A stretch of DNA of 33,211 bases from Acidobacteriota bacterium. Lineage in GTDB: Bacteria; Acidobacteriota; Vicinamibacteria; Vicinamibacterales; CAVVIG01. Shown piece by piece: positions 25,981 to 33,211 of the stretch. The stretch spans positions 1 through 33,211 of the forward strand of contig JAGWRA010000036.1 of assembly GCA_028876655.1 (NCBI GenBank). Reading direction: 5' to 3'. The stretch's first letter is position 1, and each line of letters opens with the position of its first letter. The notes beneath the pieces are model-generated. The model was not told the DNA's origin. It did no database searches and saw only the letters and a program-made list of their open reading frames with translations. The translations under genes were made by a program, and so were the position numbers.

Positions 25981-28938
25981 TCAGAACGCCTCGCCGAGGC
26001 TGATGTTCAGCACCATCAGCTGCTCGCGGGCGCCGGACGCGAGCAGGTGTCGCGCCAGCTTGAACCCGAGATCGATCCGCAGCGGGCCGATCGGCGACTT
26101 GTAGCGGAAGCCGAAGCCGGCTGCCGCGCGGATCTCGGACGGATTGATGTCCATGACGTGTGCGAAGACGTTGCCCGCGTCGAGGAATCCGACGATGCCG
26201 ATGCTGCGCCAGAGGGGTGCGCGCAGCTCGGCGTTCAGGATGACGAGCGCGTCGCCGCCGATCGGGAAGCCGTTGGCGTCGATCGTCGCGGGGGTGCCGA
26301 GCTGATCGAGCGCGAAGCCGCGCACGGTGGTCGGACCGCCAGCGAAGAAGCGCTCGCTGATCGGCAGGTCGCGCACGGTCGTGGTCAGCATCTGGCCGCC
26401 GGGGCCCGGGATCGGCTGCCCCTGGGCATCGGTGGCGGGGACGACCCGCGGGAAGCCGGAGGCGAGGCCCAGGCGGACGTCGCTGGCGAAGACCAGGTGT
26501 CGCGTTCCCGGCAGCGTCCGGTAGACCGCCCCCTGCAGGAACGTCTTCGCGAAGCCCACCTCCGATCCGATCGCCCGCCCGGCCAGCTGGCCGTTGACCA
26601 CGAGCAGTTCGCCGCGCGTCGGGTCCAGCGGATCGTCCCGCGTGTCGTCGACGATCGAGCCGGAGAACGAGGACAGGCGGACCTGCGGGAACAGCCGGTC
26701 GACCAGCAGCTGGTCGGCCGGCGAGACCTGCACGTCGAACTGCCGGTTCCTGTCGATCGCGTAGTTGCCCGAGATACTGAGCGCCGGGCTGAGGCGCCGC
26801 GCGACCTGCGCGCTGAAGCCGCGGTGGGCGAAGTTGAAGCTGGTCCGGACGCCCTGCTCGATGACACCGGTCAGCAGCGCGTCGGCGGCGGTGCCGAACA
26901 GCCGGGGCTCGCGGTAGGTGGCGATGACGCGGTAGTCGCTGAACCCGTACCCGCCGTCCGTGCTGGTGCCGCCCGCGACGAACGGCGCCGCGTTCGGGCG
27001 GAAGCTGACCCGCGAGAACAGGCTCACCGACCGGTTCTTCCCGAACAGGTTGCGGCGGGTGATCTCGAACAGCGCGCGCGGCGCGAACTCCAGCTGGTCG
27101 ACGGCGAAGCCGGTCTGCCCGTTCGCCCGCGGCCGGACGCCGACCTCCAGACCGCCGCCGTAGCCGATCGTCGTCGTCGGCGCCTCCTCCACCGTGACGA
27201 GGACGTCACGCCGGGTGTCGGAGCCGTGGAGGAGCTGGCTGATGCGCACGCGGCGGAACAGGCCGAGCGCCACGAGACGGCGCTGACCGTCCGAGAGCGC
27301 CTGCAGGTTCAGCGGCTCGCCCGGCTTCAGCCCCAGTTCGCGCTCGATCAGCTTCGTGCTCGTCCGCGTGTTGCCGACGACCAGGATGTGCTCGATGAAG
27401 ATCTGCGGCCCTTCGCTGATGAGGTAGCGGATGGCCACGCGCGACCGGTCCGCGCTGAACCCCAGTTGCGGCGTGACGCTGGCCGACTGGTAGCCGCGAT
27501 CCTGGTAGGCCGTCTGGATGACGTCGCGATCGCGGGCGATGTCGGGATCGTAGAAGGGACGCCCGGGAATCGCCCGGAGGTCGTCACGCAGCACCGCTCC
27601 CGACACCGACGCGTTCCCGACCAGCTGCACGTCGTCGATGATCGTCCGCACGCCCGGGACCACCGTCACGCCGACGTCCACCGGCGCCACCCCCGGAACC
27701 GGGTCTCCGGCGCCCCGCGCCGGCGTCACCGCCGAGGTGACGCGCGCGGCACTGTAGCCGAGCTGCCGGTAGCGCAGCTCGAGGGCCGCCACCGCCGCGT
27801 CGAGCCGCGACTGCACGAAGGGCTGGCCCGGCCGCAGCTGCAGGTCGGCCGGCAGGTCGGCCAGGTGCACGGCCGTGTCGCCGGTCGACACCACCGCGGC
27901 GACGCGGTAGAGCGGGCCCCGATGGATCCGGAAGACGACCGCCAGCTCGTTGCCGTGCTGCTCGCGGCTGAACGACGCCGTCGCGTCGCGGTAGCCCTGC
28001 GCGCGGAAGTAGTCCTGGATCCGCCGGCCCGAGTCCTCCAGCAGATCCTCGTCGACCGAGCCCTCGCGCCGGATCGGCACGAGCTCGGTCTGCTCGTCCG
28101 GGGGCAGCGGGTCGCCCTCGAAGGCGATCGTGACGTGCGGCCCCGGCTCGATCGTGAGCGTCAGCGCCACCGTCGCGTCGTGCTCGCCCGGCACGATCGA
28201 CGGGTCGATCCGCGCCTCGTAGTAGCCGGCCGTCTTCAGCTCCTCGGTATAGCGATCGAGCCGCGCCCGCAGGTCCACGCGATCGTACGGGTCGCCCACC
28301 TTCAGCGCCAGGTGGTCGAGGATCTCCGCGCGGGTGCGGAGCGGGGAGCCGGCCAGGCGGATCGCCTCGATGCGGGCCCGCGGTCCGGCGTCGATGCGGA
28401 AGACCAGGGTGACGAGCTCGCGATCGGGCTGCGGATCGGTCTCGGGGGCGATCGTCGGCCGCAGGTAGCCGTGATCCTCGTACAGGCCGCGCAGCAGCCG
28501 CACCACCTCGTCGACCCGTCCGAGCGGCGGCGAGACGCCGTACCGATCGGTCACCGCGGTCCTGAGCTCGCGCGTGGGCAGCCCGAGCTGGCCCTCGAAG
28601 CGCAGCTGCCCGACGCGCTGCAGCGGAATCAGCTCGTAGGTGAGGAGGACGCCGTCGCCCTGGCGCGCGGCGTGGACGCGCACGTCCTGGAACCGGCCGA
28701 GGCTCATCAGGTGCGTGATCGTCTCCCGGACGTCGGCCATCGAGAGCGGGGCGCCGACAGCGGTGACCACCAGCTCGCGCAGGCGGGCATCCTGCTCGGT
28801 GTGCCCCTCGAAGGCGAGCCGGACGCCCGTCACCGGGCGCCCCAGGTACTCCGGCACGTCGGCGCGGACCGCGGGCACGCCGGCCAGCAGGACGAGCAGG
28901 ACGACGAGTGCCCGGACGGGCCGTCGGCCGATGACCAT
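25981..28938 (-). CDS. Omp85/BamA-TamA family outer membrane protein with multiple POTRA repeats
   Basis: Signal peptide; repeated POTRA-like units; C-terminal surface-antigen barrel with FFAGGPTTVRGFALDQLGTP and GFGFRYKSPIGPLRIDLGFKL. Confidence 0.93.
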   Translation of the reverse strand: MVIGRRPVRALVVLLVLLAGVPAVRADVPEYLGRPVTGVRLAFEGHTEQDARLRELVVTAVGAPLSMADVRETITHLMSLGRFQDVRVHAARQGDGVLLTYELIPLQRVGQLRFEGQLGLPTRELRTAVTDRYGVSPPLGRVDEVVRLLRGLYEDHGYLRPTIAPETDPQPDRELVTLVFRIDAGPRARIEAIRLAGSPLRTRAEILDHLALKVGDPYDRVDLRARLDRYTEELKTAGYYEARIDPSIVPGEHDATVALTLTIEPGPHVTIAFEGDPLPPDEQTELVPIRREGSVDEDLLEDSGRRIQDYFRAQGYRDATASFSREQHGNELAVVFRIHRGPLYRVAAVVSTGDTAVHLADLPADLQLRPGQPFVQSRLDAAVAALELRYRQLGYSAARVTSAVTPARGAGDPVPGVAPVDVGVTVVPGVRTIIDDVQLVGNASVSGAVLRDDLRAIPGRPFYDPDIARDRDVIQTAYQDRGYQSASVTPQLGFSADRSRVAIRYLISEGPQIFIEHILVVGNTRTSTKLIERELGLKPGEPLNLQALSDGQRRLVALGLFRRVRISQLLHGSDTRRDVLVTVEEAPTTTIGYGGGLEVGVRPRANGQTGFAVDQLEFAPRALFEITRRNLFGKNRSVSLFSRVSFRPNAAPFVAGGTSTDGGYGFSDYRVIATYREPRLFGTAADALLTGVIEQGVRTSFNFAHRGFSAQVARRLSPALSISGNYAIDRNRQFDVQVSPADQLLVDRLFPQVRLSSFSGSIVDDTRDDPLDPTRGELLVVNGQLAGRAIGSEVGFAKTFLQGAVYRTLPGTRHLVFASDVRLGLASGFPRVVPATDAQGQPIPGPGGQMLTTTVRDLPISERFFAGGPTTVRGFALDQLGTPATIDANGFPIGGDALVILNAELRAPLWRSIGIVGFLDAGNVFAHVMDINPSEIRAAAGFGFRYKSPIGPLRIDLGFKLARHLLASGAREQLMVLNISLGEAF

Positions 28939-31900
28939 CAGAAGGTGTGCCTCACCCGCACCTCGAGGGCGTAGGTGCGGTCCTCGTTCTGCGAGAGGAT
29001 CCACGACAGCCGGTCACCCTGGTCGTACTCGAGCAGGATGATCTGGTCGTTGATGGCCGAGCTGAGGCTGCGCGAATAGGTGATGTAGACCCGGTCCGAC
29101 AGCCGCTTGCCGATCGTCAGGCGGGCGGTCGGATTGAGCCGCGAACTCGTCTGGTAGGGATCGAACAGCGACGGCGTCAGCTGGAAGGTGTCCACGCCGA
29201 AGGTCTGCTCCACGACCTTGCCCACCTCGGAGGCCACCGGTCCGGTCAGCAGCTGCGTCGCGCGCGACGCCAGCAGGTCCTGCTGCACCTGGTTCGGGCG
29301 CTGCAGCGCCTGCAGCTCGGCGTCCTGGCTGGGGATCTCGTTGCCGAGCAGCAGCGCCAGCAGGTCGGCCGTCGGCAGCGGCGGATCCGACGTCAGCTCG
29401 GGCTGCAGCCGTTCGGTCGTCCCGGTCGCCTGCACGGTCACCTGATAGGTCTGACCCGGCACCCGCACGCGCGTCTCGGCCGCCACGTCGAAGAACGGTT
29501 CGATCTTCGTCGGATTCGTGAAGTCGATCGTCCCGTGCGTGATGAGGTAGTTCTTCCCCTCGAACAGGACCTGGCCGCGGTCGACCTCCGCCCGCCCGAA
29601 CAGCAGCGGGTGGCTGTAGGTCCCCTGCAGCGTCAGGTCGGCACGGGCGACCATGCGCACGAGGTTGTTCTCGACCCGGAGCGTGGAGGGGGCCTCGATC
29701 CGGACGTCGTAGTGCACCGGCAGCTCGGGGCCCGGCGGCCCCGGGACGGCCGGGGTGCCCGACCCGCCCAGGTCGAACAGGTTCCCGGTCAGCTGGAACC
29801 GGCGGCTGAACACCGCGCTCTTCACCGTGACCGTGCCGCCGAGGGTGGGGCTCTGCGCCCGGCCCCGCAGCGACAGGTCGGCATCGATCACCGACTGGAA
29901 GCCTTCGGGGTACCGGAGGTGCATGTCGGTGCCGTGCGCGGTGACGTTCAGCTCGCCCGGGCTGTAGCCGGACAGGCCGATGCGGCCGCCGAACTGGACC
30001 GGGCCGCCGCCCATCTGCGCCGTGAGGCCGTCGAGCACGACGCCGCGGTCGTCGAAGAGCACCGTGCCGTTGATCGCTTCGAGCGAGTTCGGCAGGGCGA
30101 AGTCGCGGATGCGGCCGTTGGTGACGACCGCCCGGCCGTTGAGCGCCGGCGCGGCGAGCGCGCCGTGCAGCTCGGCGGTCAGCTGCGCGCGTCCCGACCC
30201 GCGCACGTTGCGGAAGAAGCCCTGCAGGATACCGAGGTTCGCGTCCCCGGCGGCGCGCAGGTCGAGCCGCTGGTTCGGCAGATCGACCGCACCCGACAGC
30301 GTCAGCCGCGTGTCCTCGCCCACCAGCTGCATCTGCTGGACCTTCAGCGTGTCCTTGTCGAGGGCGAGACGGATCAACCCCGCGTTGCGCAGCTTGTAGT
30401 CGAACAGCCGGAGGTCCAGCTGCTCCACGGTCGTGTCGACCAGCAGGTGACTGACGTCGTCCAGCCGGCCCGTCACGCGGATCGTGCCGCTCGCCACGGC
30501 CGTGGTGAACGGTGACAGCTTCGGCTGGAACAGCCGCACGTAGGGGTCGAGCGAGGTGTCGGTGAACCGGAACTGCAGCTCGCTGCTGCCCTGCGGCTTC
30601 AGCGAGATCGTGCCGGTGCCGGAGACGGCCAGGCGCGGGGAGGCCGCCTCGACCTGCATGGTCAGCCCCTGGCCTCGCACGGCGAGCGACCCGGTGACCT
30701 GTCCGATCCCCTCGTCGGCGACGAACAGGCCGTCGATCCGCCCCTTCACGTCGTATTTCGGATCGTCGAACGTCCCGCTGCCACCCGCCGAGAACTCGAG
30801 GAGGCCCGACAGCGGCGCGCGGGGGTAGGACACCGACGCCAACTGCTCCATCGGGATCCGGCGGCCGTCCGCGTTGAACGAATAGGTGCCGTTCCAGCCG
30901 ACGAACGCCGCCCCGGTGATCGCGCCGGTCCCCTTCGCCACCTCGATGCCGTCGAGCCGGACGCCCCGCCCCTCGAAGCGCAGTCCGGCCGTCGCGTGCT
31001 CGAACGGCTCGCCGTACGCCGTGCCGCGATCGATCGTCATCCGGCCGAAGCCGAACGGGCTCGTGTACGCGCCGTAGAGGTGGAACTCGCCCGACAGCCG
31101 GCCGTCGACCGGATAGTCGTCGATGCCGAAGGCGTGGCGCAGCGCGTCGACCGGCCAGCGGGCGACGGTGAAGCGCGCGTTGATCTCCTCGCCGTGATCC
31201 TGGCGCGGGAAGCCGAGGGAGAACCGCCCGTCGGTGTCGAGGGTCGCCTCCCCCAGCCGGATCGCGCCGCTCGTCACGGTGACGTAGCCGTTCTCGACCA
31301 CGATGGAGGCCCGCCCGTCGCCCCACGTCTCGTCCCAGGCGCGCAGGTGCTGGCCGGTGAACGTCCCTTCGACCCGCGGGTCGCGGAACGCGTTCAGGAA
31401 GGTGCCGTCGAAGGTGCCGCGCCCGCCGAAGGCCACCGGGCCGGTCGGCGCGCCGAAGTCGGTCATGATGCCGGCCAGCACCTCGTCGCTCTCCTGCCAG
31501 TCGCTGCTCGTCACGTGGAAGGGGATGCGCGAGTGCTCGCCCCAGGCGGTGACGCCCTGGAACGTCACCAGCGTCTGCTCGGTCGCGAAGCGGCTGGCGC
31601 CGATGTCGATCCAGTCGGGCAGCAGCGAGTAGGTCAGGCTGCCGCTGATCGGCAGGTGCCTGGGCAGCGGCTGCGGCAGGTACGGCCCCGGCAGCGGCCC
31701 GATCCGGTCCTCGGCCGCCGCCCGCGCCGCCGCCAGCTCGGGCGTTAGCGTCGAGACGCCCGGCGGTGCCTCGACGTCGATCCGCCCGTCGCCGCGGTGA
31801 TCGCTGAAGCGATCCAGCGGCCACTCGAGCGTGTTGCGCCCGTTCGCCCGGCCAGCGAACCGCAGGCCGCGCAGCCCCACCGCGTCGGTGAACGCCGCGA

Positions 31901-32987
31901 GATCGACCCCCTGGTACGACGTCGTGAAGTGCGCCTGCGCCGGTGCCGGCGATCCCAGCGGCGCGATGCCGTAGTCGAACTGCATGCTGCCGCCGTAGAA
32001 GCGCGACGAGGCGTCGGAGACCTCGAACCGGCCCGGGTCCCACAGCAGGGCGCCGCGCACCTGGTCGAAGCGCAGGCCGTCGACCGTCGTCGACGGACTG
32101 GTGAAGCCGCCCTTCAGCTGGAAGCCGCCGTGGTACAGGTGGAACGTGCCGGCGAAATCGCCGTCACCGCCGACCGTGAAGCGGTCGTGCCCGAAGAAGA
32201 TCTCGCGCATCCGGGGGAAGCGGACCCGCGACCGGACCTGGTACAGCTGCTCGGGCCAGTGGGCGAAGTCGACGTCGCCGGTGACGACCGAATCCGCGCC
32301 GTCCGACTGCAGGTCGAGCCGGTCGAGGTGGAGGTGCGGGCCGTCGAGGGAGAACGTGCAGTGCATGTTCGCCCACATCGGCACGTAGTCCTTGATCCGC
32401 ACCAGCCCGTTGGTGAAGGTCGCCTGCCCGTGGTAGCCGTTCCGGTCGTTGATCGTGATGTCGAGGTTGCGGGCCGTGGTGCTCCACGGCGTGTCGTGAT
32501 CCTCGTAGATGAACTCGCCCCGGTAGGCGTGCAGGTGCCGGAGGGTGGTCGTGAACCGCTTCGGGCCGGACGGCTTGTCGGAGGTGAACTTCGGGAAGTT
32601 GTGTTCGTCGCCCCACTTCTCGACGCGCATCCGCCAGTCCGTCATCTCGACGTCGGTGATGGTCACCTCGCGGCGCAGCAGCGTCGCCCAGTCGAGCGAG
32701 ACCTCGATCCGGCGCGCCGTGAAGAACGGCCGGTCGCCGGGATGCAGCCCGTCGATCACGAGGCGGTCGACGACGAAGCGGCCCCGGGCGAGGCGGATGG
32801 AGAGCCGCCCGATGTGGATGGGCCGCTCGATGCGTTTGGATCCTTCGCGTTCGGCGAGATGGCGGAGGGAGGGGCCGAGATCGATCGTGAGGCTGCTGAC
32901 AATCGCAGCGGCGAGCGTCGCCGCGAAGATCGTCAGCGCGAGGCCGACGTAGCGCAGAATCTTCCGGGCGCGCTCCCTGCTCAGCAC
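28938..32987 (-). CDS. TamB-like translocation and assembly module protein (DUF490)
   Basis: N-terminal TM anchor, AsmA-like start, very long beta-rich repeats, C-terminal LTSDPPLPTADLLALLLGNEIP, GKRLSDRVYITYSRSLSSAINDQIILLEYDQGDRLSWILSQNEDRTYALEVRVRHTF. Confidence 0.92.
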   Translation of the reverse strand: MLSRERARKILRYVGLALTIFAATLAAAIVSSLTIDLGPSLRHLAEREGSKRIERPIHIGRLSIRLARGRFVVDRLVIDGLHPGDRPFFTARRIEVSLDWATLLRREVTITDVEMTDWRMRVEKWGDEHNFPKFTSDKPSGPKRFTTTLRHLHAYRGEFIYEDHDTPWSTTARNLDITINDRNGYHGQATFTNGLVRIKDYVPMWANMHCTFSLDGPHLHLDRLDLQSDGADSVVTGDVDFAHWPEQLYQVRSRVRFPRMREIFFGHDRFTVGGDGDFAGTFHLYHGGFQLKGGFTSPSTTVDGLRFDQVRGALLWDPGRFEVSDASSRFYGGSMQFDYGIAPLGSPAPAQAHFTTSYQGVDLAAFTDAVGLRGLRFAGRANGRNTLEWPLDRFSDHRGDGRIDVEAPPGVSTLTPELAAARAAAEDRIGPLPGPYLPQPLPRHLPISGSLTYSLLPDWIDIGASRFATEQTLVTFQGVTAWGEHSRIPFHVTSSDWQESDEVLAGIMTDFGAPTGPVAFGGRGTFDGTFLNAFRDPRVEGTFTGQHLRAWDETWGDGRASIVVENGYVTVTSGAIRLGEATLDTDGRFSLGFPRQDHGEEINARFTVARWPVDALRHAFGIDDYPVDGRLSGEFHLYGAYTSPFGFGRMTIDRGTAYGEPFEHATAGLRFEGRGVRLDGIEVAKGTGAITGAAFVGWNGTYSFNADGRRIPMEQLASVSYPRAPLSGLLEFSAGGSGTFDDPKYDVKGRIDGLFVADEGIGQVTGSLAVRGQGLTMQVEAASPRLAVSGTGTISLKPQGSSELQFRFTDTSLDPYVRLFQPKLSPFTTAVASGTIRVTGRLDDVSHLLVDTTVEQLDLRLFDYKLRNAGLIRLALDKDTLKVQQMQLVGEDTRLTLSGAVDLPNQRLDLRAAGDANLGILQGFFRNVRGSGRAQLTAELHGALAAPALNGRAVVTNGRIRDFALPNSLEAINGTVLFDDRGVVLDGLTAQMGGGPVQFGGRIGLSGYSPGELNVTAHGTDMHLRYPEGFQSVIDADLSLRGRAQSPTLGGTVTVKSAVFSRRFQLTGNLFDLGGSGTPAVPGPPGPELPVHYDVRIEAPSTLRVENNLVRMVARADLTLQGTYSHPLLFGRAEVDRGQVLFEGKNYLITHGTIDFTNPTKIEPFFDVAAETRVRVPGQTYQVTVQATGTTERLQPELTSDPPLPTADLLALLLGNEIPSQDAELQALQRPNQVQQDLLASRATQLLTGPVASEVGKVVEQTFGVDTFQLTPSLFDPYQTSSRLNPTARLTIGKRLSDRVYITYSRSLSSAINDQIILLEYDQGDRLSWILSQNEDRTYALEVRVRHTF

Positions 32988-33008
32988 ACGTCTCTCTCGC
33001 GCTGCGCG

Positions 33009-33211
33009 CTATTCCACCACGACGAGGAGGCTCCCGGCCTCGACCGACACCCCCTCACCCACCTTGATCTCCCGCACCACGCCGTCCTTCGGCGACCGGA
33101 GCTCGTTCTCCATCTTCATGGCCTCGACGACGACGAGGGGCTGCCGCACCGTGACGGCGTCCCCCGGGGCCACGAGCACGCGCACGACCTTCCCCGGCAT
33201 CGGCGCCACGA
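33009..33211 (-). CDS. Biotinyl/lipoyl carrier domain, C-terminal end of a biotin carboxyl carrier or carboxylase subunit (truncated by the window edge)
   Basis: APMPGKVVRVLVAPGDAVTVRQPLVVVEAMKMENELRSPKDGVVREIKVGEGVSVEAGSLLVVVE with the biotinylation motif EAMKMEN. Confidence 0.93.
   Translation of the reverse strand, partial: VAPMPGKVVRVLVAPGDAVTVRQPLVVVEAMKMENELRSPKDGVVREIKVGEGVSVEAGSLLVVVE

Noticed and set aside
1-33211. CRISPR arrays, tRNAs, rRNAs
   Set aside because: No regularly spaced direct repeats and no tRNA or rRNA signatures were recognised on either strand by eye.

Overview
High-GC bacterial chromosomal window, protein-dense, with no rRNA, tRNA, CRISPR array or transposase that I could recognise. 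The gene content would suit an Acidobacteriota-like genome, but that is only an impression. In order: the 3' end of rho; a polytopic glycosyltransferase-like membrane protein; an aldo/keto reductase; rpmE (L31); an MrfB/YprB-like exonuclease and MrfA/YprA-like DEAH helicase pair; an APC-family permease; a possible small gene behind a structured leader; an SDR; a DUF547-like protein; a small membrane protein; a zinc-type quinone oxidoreductase; a lower-GC restriction-modification cassette (M.PvuII-like N4-cytosine methyltransferase abutting an unfamiliar HTH plus nuclease-like protein); nrdJ (B12-dependent ribonucleotide reductase); an alpha/beta hydrolase; a proline-rich lipoprotein; an NtrB/NtrC-like two-component pair; a CPBP protease; a GT39-like protein; a TamB - multi-POTRA Omp85 - SurA-N-like operon; and a truncated biotinyl domain. 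The most interesting signals are: (1) the R-M cassette with an unfamiliar putative endonuclease; (2) two NrdR-box-like sites spaced exactly 32 bp upstream of a strong nrdJ promoter; (3) a recurring promoter layout with the -10 box 6-9 nt before the start codon, predicting leaderless mRNAs; (4) a perfect 13-bp hairpin at the 5' end of the mrfA-like gene; (5) an Omp85 protein with about seven POTRA-like repeats in an operon with TamB and a SurA-N-like protein; (6) a promoter plus structured leader before an orphan small ORF. All family assignments are from reading the sequence and memory; no searches were run.
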